From CAVZTX01 sp963778375 (GTDB taxonomy: Bacteria > Chloroflexota > Ktedonobacteria > Ktedonobacterales > Ktedonobacteraceae): a DNA stretch of 64,000 nucleotides. The translations under genes and the position numbers were made by a program. Shown piece by piece: positions 33,823 through 43,073 of this stretch. The number at the start of each line of letters is the position of its first letter. The stretch's first letter is position 1. Below the pieces are notes generated by a model that was given only the letters and a program-made list of their open reading frames with translations, made no database searches and had not been told where the DNA came from. The stretch is from the NCBI GenBank assembly GCA_963778375.1, contig CAVZTX010000028.1, positions 252,674 through 316,673 of the forward strand. The letters are read 5' to 3'.

Positions 33823-34412
33823 ACCGCCTGGAAATAAAGTTGCTGCCCAGGAAAATAGCGTTGCAGATAATGTGCTCGAACTGCTTCCGATGAGCCAAGA
33901 CGTGGTAGATCGCGCCGAATAGCACGTTGCAGAGCAACCTCAAAATCCACATTCACGAAGATGCGGTAATCCCATATATCCTCTAACTCAGGACGCAGAA
34001 GAAATACGCCATCAAAGAGCAGCACGGCATTGACAGGTGCAACCTCCTCTTTTGATTGAATAGGAGCGTCTGCGCTAACATCAAAGACGGCATGATGGTA
34101 ATGCCGGGTGCCATTCGGCCCCAGCGGAATAAGCAGCACTTCTCGCAAGGCGGCATAATCAAACAAATCCTCGTAGTAACCTTCAGGTGAGTCTCGTCCT
34201 CGTCGATATCGCTCCCGGCGAGGTCGATGAAAACCATCAATCGAGGCACGAATAACCTGTCTGCCCTGTTCCTCAACCAGGGAAGCCAGTTCGTCGGCAA
34301 GTGTAGTTTTGCCTGCCGCATCAATTCCATCTATCGCTACTCGCAGCGGATAGGACTGTTTGATGGAAACAATCCTATCTGCAAGCTGATGGAGAACTTC
34401 CCGCTGTGACAT
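33696..34412 (-). CDS. P-loop nucleoside/uridine kinase-like protein
   Basis: 238 residues. The Walker A is IDGIDAAGKTTLADEL (about 27-42); SIDGFHRPRRERYRRGRDSPEGYYEDLFD is the substrate-binding loop typical of uridine kinase-like proteins, and LLFDGVFLLRPELEDIWD provides the Walker B Asp. VIVENNDPEHP is near the expected end; the remaining 25 residues lie in the overlap with the GNAT gene. These proteins phosphorylate nucleosides or related alcohols with ATP; exact substrate unknown. The ATG at 34412 is preferred, with AAGGA upstream; the frame open to 34454 adds 14 residues. Confidence 0.82.
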   Translation of the reverse strand: MSQREVLHQLADRIVSIKQSYPLRVAIDGIDAAGKTTLADELASLVEEQGRQVIRASIDGFHRPRRERYRRGRDSPEGYYEDLFDYAALREVLLIPLGPNGTRHYHHAVFDVSADAPIQSKEEVAPVNAVLLFDGVFLLRPELEDIWDYRIFVNVDFEVALQRAIRRDLPRLGSSEAVRAHYLQRYFPGQQLYFQAVQPQKQVDVIVENNDPEHPVTCCAIAEWKVIASLMSFTVSST

Positions 34413-34477
34413 AATTCCTTCTCCATAAAATTTTACAAACTCTCCCCCAAACAAAGCGCCAAAAAACGTTCATTCTG

Positions 34478-34504
34478 ATCGGTTGATCTAAAAGGTCAAC
34501 CGAT
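34478..34504. promoter_or_regulatory. Inverted repeat between divergent genes
   Basis: ATCGGTTGA and TCAACCGAT, perfect 9-bp arms with a 9-base spacer, 41 bases before the ATG at 34545 and 66 bases before the kinase ATG. With TATTTATTAT following, it could be an operator over the promoter of the secreted phosphoesterase gene. Confidence 0.5.
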
Positions 34505-34544
34505 TATTTATTATCAACAGTCTTTATTTTGGAGGAACAACCGA

Positions 34545-36701
34545 ATGAACGTCATCAGACGTCTCTGGCAGCGACCCCTTAGCCGCTTCGTATTTATCGC
34601 ACTACTCTTGATGCTGATGGGCGCGGGAGCAGTGAGCACGGGAAAGTTACACCTCTCCCATCCAGCCAGCGCAGCAACTGGTACCTGCCAGCTCAATTCC
34701 GCGCAAAACACCATCCAGCACGTTATTTACATCCAGTTCGACAACACCCATTTTACCCGTGATAATCCCAATGTCCCCTCTGACCTCGAGCAAATGCCCA
34801 ATCTCCTCAACTTCATCGAAAGCAACGGCGTCCTACTCTCCAACCACCACACTCCATTGATCGCCCACACAGCAGACGACGTAATAACCTCCATTACCGG
34901 CGTCTATGGAGACCAGCACGGAATACCAATCGCCAACACCTACGGCTACTACAACCCCGATGGCACCAGCAGCATGGCCAACTCTTTCACCTACTGGACC
35001 GATCCCATCTACGACCCTAAAGTCGCCTCTCCAACCGATACCACCTACAACATGCTAACCGCCGACGGCAAAAACGCACCCGCACCCTGGGTATCATATA
35101 CCCGCGCAGGCTGCAACTTCGGCAGCGTAATGTCTGGAAATACCGCGCTAGAAAACACCGGTACCGACATCACAACCGTCTTCGGAGCCAACTCACCAGA
35201 AGAACAAGAGGCGCAATCCAACCCAACCAAAGCACAGGCAGACTTTGTAGGCATCGCCGTTCACTGTGCCGCCGGTGACGCCCTCTGCTCCAGCGCTAAT
35301 AACGGCAAACCCGATCTGCTGCCCGATGAGCCGAACGGCTATACAGGCTACCTTGGACTATTCGGCAACAAATACGTCGCCCCGCAAATCAGCCCCAACG
35401 GCCCCATGACTGATCTCGATGGCAACACCATCCAGGATTCAAAAGGCAATCAAGGTTTCCCTGGTTTTGATAGCATGTCAGCATCCGTCTCGCTTTCCTA
35501 TGTAGCAGCCATGCAAGAACACGGCGTGCCCATCACCTACGCATATATCTCCGACGCGCATGACAACCATACCGCGGGTACCGCCTTTGGTCCTGGCGAA
35601 GCTGGCTACGTAGCACAACTGAAAGCCTACGATGACGCCTTTGGCAAATTCTTCACTCGTCTCAACAACGACGGCATCAACAAGAGCAACACCCTCTTCG
35701 TCTTCACCGCTGACGAAGGCGACCACTTCGTAGGCGGCGCACCCAGCCCGGCAAACTGCGACGGCGTCACCACTCCTTGCACCTACAGTCAGATCGGCGA
35801 AATCGACGCCAACCTCACCGGCCTGCTCGCAACGCAGCAAAACACCACTACCGCCTTCAACGTCCACGCCGACTCAGCGCCGAATTTCTACCTGAACGGC
35901 AATCCATCGCCGAGCGGCACCACCACTCGCGCCTTTGAACACGCCGTCGCCGCACTAACCGCAACAAACCCAATCACAAACGTAACCGACACCCTGACCA
36001 ACTACATGGCCGATCCCGTAGAAATGAAGCTCCTGCACATGATAACCGGCGACCCGGCACGCACACCCACCTTCACAGAGTTTGGCAATCCCAACTATTA
36101 TCAGGCAACCGGAACAGCAACCTGTAGCACACCCTGCGTAGCTATAGGGCCGAAATATGCCTGGAATCACGGTGATCTTTCACCCGATATCAACACCACC
36201 TGGCTAGGCATGGTCGGACCAGGCGTGAATCAAACAGGAGTCGACAGCAACACGTGGTCTGATCACACCGACATTCGCCCGACCATCCTCGAACTCGTTG
36301 GTTTGAAAGACGACTACACACACGAGGGGCGCGTACTCTTTGAAGACCTCGCTGACTCAGGGCTTCCATCAGCAGTAGTCAACGCCCGCCAAATCATCAC
36401 ACAACTGGCTCAGGTATTCAAAGAGATCGACGCACCCGTTGGTCAGCTCGGCCTGAAGACTCTACAAGTCTCCACCAAAGCCATCGAAAGCAACGATCCC
36501 GGCGACACTACCTATACCAACCTGGAAAACCAGCTCACTTCAATCACAACCCAACGCGACACACTTGCCAGCCAGATGCTCACTGTCCTGGAACAAGCCG
36601 AATTCGCCAACCAACCCGTAGACACCCAACAGGCCCAACAACTTATCAATCAGGGTAACGCCCTCTTGCAGCAAGTGAACAACATGGCAGCAACCGCGTA
36701 A
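34545..36701 (+). CDS. Secreted phosphoesterase of the alkaline phosphatase superfamily
   Basis: 718 residues with a signal peptide (residues about 1-44: basic start, FVFIALLLMLMGAGAVSTG, cleavage near PASAAT). HVIYIQFDNTHFTRDNPNV opens the phosphatase-like fold with a metal-binding Asp; LLSNHHTPLIAHTADDVITSITGVYGDQHG is the nucleophile region (Thr), and later YISDAHDNH, VFTADEGDHF and the C-terminal NTWSDHTDIRPTILELVGL give further Asp/His metal ligands. The C-terminal 100 residues are helical (QLTSITTQRDTLASQM) and may anchor it to other proteins. GGAGGA precedes the ATG. The substrate is unknown, phosphodiester or phosphomonoester. Confidence 0.78.
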   Translation: MNVIRRLWQRPLSRFVFIALLLMLMGAGAVSTGKLHLSHPASAATGTCQLNSAQNTIQHVIYIQFDNTHFTRDNPNVPSDLEQMPNLLNFIESNGVLLSNHHTPLIAHTADDVITSITGVYGDQHGIPIANTYGYYNPDGTSSMANSFTYWTDPIYDPKVASPTDTTYNMLTADGKNAPAPWVSYTRAGCNFGSVMSGNTALENTGTDITTVFGANSPEEQEAQSNPTKAQADFVGIAVHCAAGDALCSSANNGKPDLLPDEPNGYTGYLGLFGNKYVAPQISPNGPMTDLDGNTIQDSKGNQGFPGFDSMSASVSLSYVAAMQEHGVPITYAYISDAHDNHTAGTAFGPGEAGYVAQLKAYDDAFGKFFTRLNNDGINKSNTLFVFTADEGDHFVGGAPSPANCDGVTTPCTYSQIGEIDANLTGLLATQQNTTTAFNVHADSAPNFYLNGNPSPSGTTTRAFEHAVAALTATNPITNVTDTLTNYMADPVEMKLLHMITGDPARTPTFTEFGNPNYYQATGTATCSTPCVAIGPKYAWNHGDLSPDINTTWLGMVGPGVNQTGVDSNTWSDHTDIRPTILELVGLKDDYTHEGRVLFEDLADSGLPSAVVNARQIITQLAQVFKEIDAPVGQLGLKTLQVSTKAIESNDPGDTTYTNLENQLTSITTQRDTLASQMLTVLEQAEFANQPVDTQQAQQLINQGNALLQQVNNMAATA

Positions 36702-36706
36702 AACAA

Positions 36707-36745
36707 AAGAAGAGAAGGTGGCCTTGATGGGGCTGCCTTCTCTTC
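36707..36745 (+). terminator. Probable terminator after the phosphoesterase gene
   Basis: AAGAGAAGGTGGC pairs with GCTGCCTTCTCTT (with a G-U pair) around a 9-base loop; a T- and C-rich run follows. It lies 6 bases after the stop at 36701. Confidence 0.7.
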
Positions 36746-36833
36746 AATGGGGTCTCCTCCTTTTCCTTTCGCCATTCTCGTTAAGTAGGTCTCTAACCCT
36801 CACCATCTTAACAAAAATGTTATAATAACCGAA

Positions 36834-37025
36834 GTCATAAATGACGAACTGGTAGAACTCCAACAAACGGGTGCTCAGACCTTTATAATTACACCCGACG
36901 AAGCTTCAGCCGCCGCCAGAGGACCCAATCCCCTCGATTCCAGCCGCCGTGACATTTCCGCCAAAGCAGGCCGTGCGCAAGGACGCCTCCTGGCCGAAAG
37001 CGTCAAGCATTTCTGGAATGATTAA
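36834..37025 (+). pseudogene. C-terminal remnant of a patatin-like phospholipase gene
   Basis: A frame without a start codon reads FIITPDEASAAARGPNPLD, SSRRDISAKAGRAQGRLLAE and SVKHFWND before TAA at 37023. The GPNPLDxxRR and AGRAQG elements are those I recall at the end of patatin-like phospholipases. All of the catalytic part is missing, so this is a deletion scar. Around it, 36746-36833 and 37026-37243 show nothing else. Confidence 0.5.
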
Positions 37026-37243
37026 CTCCAAGGGTGAAGAAAGCTCTGAGAACAATCTTGAAGAACTTATCCTACCCACCTGGAGCTATTGAAGCGTCAA
37101 GCGAGTACTATAAGTCCTTGTTGATACGCTTGGCCTGCTACTCTCGGTCTACATCACTCCTGCTGATCTCCATGATAGTAAAGGCGCTCGGCTCCTCCTC
37201 GCCCGTGTGGGACGCAAGAGCTAACGAGTGCCCCAACATCCCA

Positions 37244-38446
37244 TTAGTCGTCGATCGCTTGGTAGGCCAGCGTCCAGAAAGAGACGTTCGGTGGATTGGG
37301 AGAAGTGAAGAAGCATGGAGTCATCAGGATAGTGATCATGTTCTCTCTGGGGTCACAATACCAGGAGGTACCCATACCGCCATCCCAGCCGTATCGACCG
37401 GGAACCGCCGCGATATCATCACGCCTGGTGACTACAGAGACGCCGAACCCCCAACCCAGGCTGTCAAAGAAGCCAGGAAACAGGCCGGACACCGCTTTCT
37501 GCTCGGGCGTCAACTGGTCGGTCGTCATCAGCTCGACCGACAGCCTCGACAGGATGCGCTCGTTGCCATATTTGCCTCGCGAAAGCATCATCTGACCGAA
37601 AGCCAGGTAGTCGTCGATGGTCGAGACCAGTCCCCCGGCTCCCGACGGAAAGGCCGGCGGGTGGCTCCATTGACCGCCCCTGGCCTCGTCATAGACGACG
37701 GGCTTCCCGCTTTCAGCGTCGGTCCAGTAGCTGGTCGCCAGCCGGTCGAGCGAGGTCGCCGGCACGCTGAAACTGGTGTCCTTCATACCGAGTGGCTCGA
37801 AGAGGCGCTCCCGCAAGAACGCCTCAAATGGCTGACCCGATGCGCGCGCAATCAGTACGCCCAGCACATCTGACCCCGTGTTGTACATCCACTTCTCGCC
37901 CGGCTGGTGCATGAGCGGAAGGCTTCCCAGGCGGCGCATCCACTCATCGGGCGCGGGCATAGTCGACGGGCTTGGGGGCCCCATGCCAATCTGCTGCTCG
38001 TTCGCAGCTTTGAGGATTGGGTAGGCATCTGGTGGGGCTATCATCTGTCCAAAGCCCATGCGGAGGGTAAGCAGGTCACGCACCGTAATTGGCCGGTGCG
38101 CTGGCACGGTGTCGTCGAGTGGGCCGTCGAGTCGCTTCAGCACCTTGCGCTCGGCCAGTTCGGGCAGCCACCGATCCACCGGATCGTCCAGTTGCAGCTT
38201 GCATTCCTCTACCAGGATCATCGTCGCCACAGCGGTAATCGGCTTGGTCATCGAGGAGATGCGAAAGATCGTGTCGTGCTGCATTGGGGAGCCTGCAAAC
38301 GCCTGCGTCCCAATGAGATCAACATGGACCTCGCCCTGTCTGCTGACCAGGGTGACGAGACCAGGCACTTCCCTGCGCTCAACATAGCCGGCCATGACAT
38401 CATGCATGCGCGAGAGCCGCGCCTTGGACAATCCTGAGATGCTCAT
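37244..38446 (-). CDS. Serine hydrolase of the class C beta-lactamase/DD-peptidase family
   Basis: 400 residues. The nucleophile motif is SMTK in FRISSMTKPITAVATM (near residue 70), the second motif is WMYNTGSDVLGVLIARASG, and a GWDGGMGTSWYCDP segment near the end takes the place of the KTG region. These are EstB/AmpC-type hydrolases acting on esters, D-peptides or beta-lactams; no signal peptide is seen, so a cytosolic esterase role is likely. GGAGGGG lies 7 bases before the ATG at 38446. It is 23 bp after a PNPOx-family gene. Third-position GC is clearly higher than in flanking genes, suggesting joint acquisition. Confidence 0.87.
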   Translation of the reverse strand: MSISGLSKARLSRMHDVMAGYVERREVPGLVTLVSRQGEVHVDLIGTQAFAGSPMQHDTIFRISSMTKPITAVATMILVEECKLQLDDPVDRWLPELAERKVLKRLDGPLDDTVPAHRPITVRDLLTLRMGFGQMIAPPDAYPILKAANEQQIGMGPPSPSTMPAPDEWMRRLGSLPLMHQPGEKWMYNTGSDVLGVLIARASGQPFEAFLRERLFEPLGMKDTSFSVPATSLDRLATSYWTDAESGKPVVYDEARGGQWSHPPAFPSGAGGLVSTIDDYLAFGQMMLSRGKYGNERILSRLSVELMTTDQLTPEQKAVSGLFPGFFDSLGWGFGVSVVTRRDDIAAVPGRYGWDGGMGTSWYCDPRENMITILMTPCFFTSPNPPNVSFWTLAYQAIDD

Positions 38447-38469
38447 TGCCTGTCCCCTCCATCCAGAAG

Positions 38470-38964
38470 TCAGAACTGATGACGTGTGACGCTGAATGTG
38501 CCCTTGGCGAACGCGAGGACCTTGGTGGGCTTGACCTCGAACACGAGGATCGTCCCACCACTTTCGAGGTGAAAGCCGCCGCTGCGCGCCCATCGTCCGT
38601 CCCACTTCGTGGCCCAGGCCTCGGCGAGGCGTTCGAGCATGTGATCGTCGGAGACCTGGACGGCGTCGCCCTCGACCACGACGTCTTGCCCTGCGTCCCA
38701 GTGGTTGCAGCCGGTCGTCAGAATTACGTGTGGGTTGCCACGAAGGTTCATGGCCTTCTGTTCAGTTGGGCCGGTGCAGAAGTAGATGGCCCCATCGAGC
38801 CACACGGCAACCAGCGGAGTGACGTGGGGGCGACCGTCGGCCCGCACCGTCGAGATCCAAAACAATTCGGCTGTTTCGAGTACACGACGCGTCTCCTCCC
38901 ATGGCGTGGCAACCGTGCCTGGGTCGCTGAAGCGCGGGTCAATTTTCGTCACTGGTTCGTTCAT
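38470..38964 (-). CDS. Pyridoxamine 5'-phosphate oxidase-family (FMN/F420-binding) protein
   Basis: 164 residues. ELFWISTVRADGRPHVTPLVAVW and IYFCTGPTEQKAMNLRGNPHVILTTGCNHW are the split-barrel flavin-binding strands, followed by DVVVEGDAVQVSDD and an AEAWATKWDGRW helix. The family includes PNPOx-like, F420-dependent reductases; the real cofactor and substrate are unknown. AGGAG lies 10 bases before the ATG at 38964. It forms an operon with the downstream serine hydrolase and shares its GC-rich codon use. Confidence 0.88.
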   Translation of the reverse strand: MNEPVTKIDPRFSDPGTVATPWEETRRVLETAELFWISTVRADGRPHVTPLVAVWLDGAIYFCTGPTEQKAMNLRGNPHVILTTGCNHWDAGQDVVVEGDAVQVSDDHMLERLAEAWATKWDGRWARSGGFHLESGGTILVFEVKPTKVLAFAKGTFSVTRHQF

Positions 38965-39777
38965 CAAAAGAACTCCTTTCATCGTTGGGCGATGGGGAAA
39001 AGCGAAACTTCCAACGCTTTCCCATGAGCCTCATGCTTGCTGTGTAAGGACCGGACGAAGCTGTGAAGCGGTGCTGCGAGAGTCTCTTTGGCCTCAATGT
39101 CAACGCCAAATGATCTGTGGCGGTAATACAAACCCTGTGAAGAGGCTTGAGTCTTCTCCTCACCCAGCACGTGGCGTGCTTGCATCAACTCCATCAGCAG
39201 ATCGCTTTTTCATGTTTCATCTGACTGATATTCCCCTCTCCGCATCAGGGATGTGGCTCTTCTGGTCATCGAGTCACAAAGCGCGTCGAGCAGTGCCTCT
39301 TGAGAGAGTATACCATATGGACCCGAAAAATCTCTTCTAGCTTGCTTATTTTGCCACGCAGGGGCTACCGCAGCACATTCCAAAACACGCTCTTAGTCAG
39401 CATGAGCGTCAATGAACTATAATATGTCCATATTCTCAAACCCCTTGACAGCTTGCTTGCTTCACTATATACTTGAACAAGAGAGCGAACCGCGCTCCTC
39501 TACATCCCTCCTCTAGCCATCTACCTTCATCTCAGGAGCAACCCTCAATGTCCCAAGCCTCAACCTTCCACCCAACCGCATTTCTCTCCCCGGCTTCCAA
39601 ATCAAGATCTCGATTTTCAATGTCCCGAATGTGTCAATGTCCCAACCAGGCAACCAGTATTGCACAGCGCAACAACCTCACAGATACACCCACAAAATGT
39701 GAACTACTTCACATCAAAGCCCCTCTATCATCGTTATACTGAGTCTACTTGTCATAAGTAGCACCAAAGGAGTAGCT
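38965..39777. other. Long intergenic region with no supported gene
   Basis: About 810 bases. A minus-strand frame at 38979-39194 (LHSFVRSLHSKHEAHGKALE) could be a decayed fragment, and a plus-strand frame at 39473-39742 is Ser/Pro rich, but neither has family motifs or good start sites. Near 39410-39480 the sequence is AT-rich (CTATAATATG) and could hold a promoter. The last part leads to the lipoprotein gene at 39778. Confidence 0.4.
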
Positions 39778-41166
39778 ATGTATATCACCAGGCAGCGTTT
39801 CCATTATATTGGCGCAATCTTTTGTCTCCTTCTCGTGCTCACCGCGTGCAGCCAGCAATCGGGAAATGCGACCACGCCAGGAATGTCCCCAACCACCACC
39901 ACATCAACGCCCTCACCAACAGCAGCAGCGGTAGTACAGACATGTCCTGCACAGGCAACCGCGCGAGCCGCAATCATGCCACCTCTACCACCAGGAAATC
40001 ATCCCAACATTGTCTATGTCTCCCAATCAGACAATGGTAGTATATTGAAGCGCTACGATGTGAACACTGGCTCGACTCACACCATTCTTTCCACGAACGG
40101 AACCGAAACGATCCTGAAAGCAAACATTTCACCAGATGGTCAATGGGTGCTGCTTGTAGCGAACCTGCAAAACCAGTTAGCCATCCAACTGGTACGAGTC
40201 GACGGCCAGCATTTGCAAACTCTCTACTGTACTCCTACCCAGATGGACATGGATTCCGCGCTTCTCTCACCCAATCAACATTTCCTCGTGTTTAACCAGG
40301 TACAGGACGAAAACATCAGCACCCTCTACCTCCTGAATCTAACAACAGGCCAACTACACACCGAGTTGTCGCCGCTACAACCCGGTTACCCCGATCTTGC
40401 CCAAGCACAGTTGCAAATCCCGGCAGTATCGATATTGTCATCCTCCTCCTTCTCCAGCAGAACCACTTCTAACCGTAAAACATCTTCATTCACACCCTGG
40501 CCGTCAAAGCACTATCTCATCTATATTCCCATGAAATGGTCTAATAACAGCATCTACCTGATTGGCACTGTAAAGGCCACCGGTGCGCTTCCACATCAAT
40601 TAGCACTCTTGAAAGATATCAATAAAGATGTCACCCAACAAGCGACCAACCTGCAAGCCATCACCGCTCCATTCTCCGACAACGGCTGTCAAGACTACGA
40701 TGTAACGCCTGACAATCAGCAGTTGGTATGTAGCGCATATACCCTCATGCCACCAGCCACCCCAAGCACTATCATGATGCGCTCAATAACAGCCACCTCA
40801 TTCCATTCAGTCTATAGCCAGCCATTAGGAGGAAGAATCGTTGCCCGAACCCTCTCCAACTCAACCCTCATCTTCATTCTAGACAAACCAATTGGCCCAC
40901 CATCGCTGTGGAAAATCAATCTCGATGGCAGCAGCCTTACCCAACTGCTAACTACTCCAACGCCGGACCTGGATCTCAGCTTCGCCTACGCAAGCTATCT
41001 CCCCCGCTCAATTACATCTCCCGACGGCAACCAGTATGCCCTCACCATTTCCAACCTATCAAGCAACGCCCAATCGCTAGTCTTTGGTTCTCTAAGTGGT
41101 GGCACAGCCAAAACTTTTGCTTCAGGTACCAACTCATTCTTATTGGCAGGCTGGGCGAACGTTTGA
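39778..41166 (+). CDS. Lipoprotein with a TolB-like beta-propeller
   Basis: 462 residues. The N-terminus is a lipoprotein signal (HYIGAIFCLLLVLTAC) with the lipidated Cys24 in an LTAC box, then a Thr/Ser/Pro linker. The rest has repeated SPDGQWVLLVAN, LSPNQHFLVFNQ, VTPDNQQLVCSAY and SPDGNQYALTISN elements, the blades of a WD40/TolB-type propeller, typical of proteins bound to the outside of the membrane. AAGGAG lies 6 bases before the ATG. Partner or ligand unknown. The Uma2 gene follows in 23 bases and may be cotranscribed. Confidence 0.8.
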   Translation: MYITRQRFHYIGAIFCLLLVLTACSQQSGNATTPGMSPTTTTSTPSPTAAAVVQTCPAQATARAAIMPPLPPGNHPNIVYVSQSDNGSILKRYDVNTGSTHTILSTNGTETILKANISPDGQWVLLVANLQNQLAIQLVRVDGQHLQTLYCTPTQMDMDSALLSPNQHFLVFNQVQDENISTLYLLNLTTGQLHTELSPLQPGYPDLAQAQLQIPAVSILSSSSFSSRTTSNRKTSSFTPWPSKHYLIYIPMKWSNNSIYLIGTVKATGALPHQLALLKDINKDVTQQATNLQAITAPFSDNGCQDYDVTPDNQQLVCSAYTLMPPATPSTIMMRSITATSFHSVYSQPLGGRIVARTLSNSTLIFILDKPIGPPSLWKINLDGSSLTQLLTTPTPDLDLSFAYASYLPRSITSPDGNQYALTISNLSSNAQSLVFGSLSGGTAKTFASGTNSFLLAGWANV

Positions 41167-41189
41167 ATTGCTAATGAAGGAGACCGTAT

Positions 41190-41783
41190 GTGACAGACCA
41201 AAGGAAACCACGGTACATGACTATAGATGAGTGGCGCGAACTAGAACGAACCAACCCGGATGTAAAGTACGAATACATCGATGGGCAGGTCTATCTCATG
41301 TCGGGGGGAAGTCTTGCTCACTCACGTATTGGCACCAACACTGTAAGGGCTCTTGAGGATGCTTTGGGGAACCAGCCATGCTACGTCTACAACTCAGATG
41401 CAAGCGTAAGAGTGTCAGAAACACGCTATACCTATCCTGATGCATCCGTATCCTGCGACCCCGCTGACCAGCCGACAATCGAACAGATGGAGGTGAAGAC
41501 CCCATGCGTGGTCGTCGAAGTGCTTTCAGATTCAACCGAAGGCAAAGACAGAATTCGCAAGGCCAATTGGTATCACGCGTGCCCCACAATCCAGGAATAC
41601 ATGTTGATCGCCACCAAATATCAGGCCGTAGAGGTTCAGCGCCGCGCAGACGCTGAATGGACGCTCCATTTATTTGGTCCAGGCGATGAAATAGAGCTTG
41701 TGAGCATCGGAGTCCGATTTCCATTGGCTGCACTCTATCGAGGAACGCCGGTACCAGAGATGCTGAACGACCTCGACGAGTAG
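41190..41783 (+). CDS. Uma2-family (DUF820) restriction-endonuclease-like protein
   Basis: 197 residues. Markers of the PD-(D/E)XK-like Uma2 fold are MTIDEWRELERTNPDVKYEYIDGQVY, SLAHSRIGTNTVRALEDAL, TYPDASVSCD (the Asp) and PCVVVEVLSDSTEGKDR with the Glu and Lys pair. The family is abundant in cyanobacteria and Chloroflexota and its role is unknown, with links to mobile DNA suspected. The GTG at 41190 is chosen because AGGAG lies 7 bases upstream; the next ATG at 41217 is inside the conserved start. Confidence 0.87.
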   Translation: MTDQRKPRYMTIDEWRELERTNPDVKYEYIDGQVYLMSGGSLAHSRIGTNTVRALEDALGNQPCYVYNSDASVRVSETRYTYPDASVSCDPADQPTIEQMEVKTPCVVVEVLSDSTEGKDRIRKANWYHACPTIQEYMLIATKYQAVEVQRRADAEWTLHLFGPGDEIELVSIGVRFPLAALYRGTPVPEMLNDLDE

Positions 41784-41806
41784 CAGACCTGGAAATCTAT
41801 ACAAGC

Positions 41807-41938
41807 TTAGTGAAAGCCATACCACTGCTGGCGTCGCTGCCATTCCTGGCTCTCAACCCCATCAGAACTATTCGCACCCTTACGGAACGCTACTACTGCG
41901 AGGACAATCAATGCCAATAAGAGGATGAGAGTAATCAT
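41807..41938 (-). CDS. Small single-pass membrane protein, 43 residues
   Basis: MITLILLLALIVLAVVAFRK forms one membrane helix followed by a short polar tail (GANSSDGVESQEW, RRQQWYGFH). AAGGGAA lies 8 bases before the ATG at 41938. It would face the cytoplasm with its basic, Gln/Trp-rich tail. No homologue is recognised and it could be a chance frame, but start, helix and positive-inside charge are consistent with a real small protein. Confidence 0.45.
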   Translation of the reverse strand: MITLILLLALIVLAVVAFRKGANSSDGVESQEWQRRQQWYGFH

Positions 41939-42145
41939 GAGTTGTTCCCTTTCCGAGTACATGCGTACTACCGCTGTTGCTGAACATCATTCCTCCTGGT
42001 CTTTCCAGCAAGGACTGTTCGTTTCTTTCTGATGTGAGAAGAATACCTGAAAGGGAGGGGTAAAAGAATAGCACCAGGCTATCGCGCAGCTATCACGAAA
42101 CTATCACGATGGATGAACAATAATCTTTCGTCTTACAGAAAGTCG

Positions 42146-42553
42146 TTAAAACAAGCTCATCTGCACCACAGGCCTATGCCCATCCAACAAAATATAAGGC
42201 GCAGCCTGTTCAGGAGCACGAATATTGAGTTGACGTAAGTGTGAAAGATCGGTCAGACGACCAAGGCGTCGCGCCTTCAAAATCGCATCAGCCCCCACCG
42301 GCCCAATACCCGGCACACGCAGCAATTGTTGCCGACTCGCCTTCATAAGATCAACCGGTGCCTCGCGCAAATACCGCTCAGCCCATGCCCGCTTGGGGTC
42401 CATCTCCAGCAGCATGTTCAACAATTCTCGCTGGAAATCCTTCTTGGGAGCCAGTGCGTTCAAGCGCTCCTGCGTTGGCCTTTCAAGGTTCACCGAAACA
42501 CGATCCGCCAGTTGCATCAGCCGATAAAGCTGCTCATACTCAATACCCGGCAT
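42146..42553 (-). pseudogene. Internally deleted copy of the radical SAM gene
   Basis: Nearly identical to parts of the intact gene at 49132-50295. It keeps MPGIEYEQLYRLMQLADRVS through FQRELLNML, then jumps directly to LEMDPKRAWAERYLREAPVD and keeps the helix-hairpin-helix end RVPGIGPVGADAIL. About 90 codons in the middle and all of the Fe-S part (CxxxCxxC) are missing. It could still make a 135-residue DNA-binding fragment, but no ribosome site is seen. Confidence 0.85.
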
Positions 42554-42639
42554 AATCTTGAGGAGAATATGGACACAATTTCGTGTTCATCCGGCGGACA
42601 TTCCCTTCCCGTTACTAGCGTACCACGGCATCATGAGCG

Positions 42640-42890
42640 AAGCTAAAAGCAGCAGTTGTTTTCGACTCGCGCCTTCATATATATCAATGAGAGCCTCGCG
42701 CAAATATTGCTCGGCTCATGCTGCTTCGGATCCTCGTCAAACATCATATTGCCGTCTGTCGGAAATGACAAGTCCTCAACTTTCTATCCATAGTCGCGTA
42801 GTAAGAAGCTGGCTTGGTAGTGGCGATATTCCCGCAGAAGATTTGTTGGAGGTAGATTCTCAAAGGGCATTTGAATCACAGAGCTGATCG
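42640..42890 (-). pseudogene. Older, more diverged fragment of the same radical SAM gene
   Basis: Read against 49311-49545, this stretch matches with many changes: the SRQQLL region, the ASRKYC-like stretch from LREAP, ATATTGCCGTCTGTCGG, the CCATAGTCGCG segment and TCTCAAAGGGCATTTG. It covers the middle part that is absent from the neighbour at 42146-42553, so the two pieces may come from one or two duplicated copies at different ages. Confidence 0.7.
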
Positions 42891-43073
42891 ATCAAGAAAC
42901 CACTTGCGAAAGCGCAAGTTGAGTGCTGGTCAACGGTCAATTTTCCTGGCATCTATAGTGCCACTTGCGGATGTAAATTCTGGTGCACCAGCCTGCTAAG
43001 CTAATCCACTGCAAAGCGGTGTTAACGTCAATGGCCTGCTGAAGCCTGTTACCTTGGAAGTATCACGATAGAG

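Noticed and set aside
37034..37873. Plus-strand gene of 279 codons
   Set aside because: It is antisense to the serine hydrolase gene, whose motifs and ribosome site are clear; high GC leaves the opposite strand open by chance.
39473..39742. Small Ser/Pro-rich secreted protein
   Set aside because: No ribosome site, no signal peptide and no conserved motif; composition is that of intergenic DNA here.
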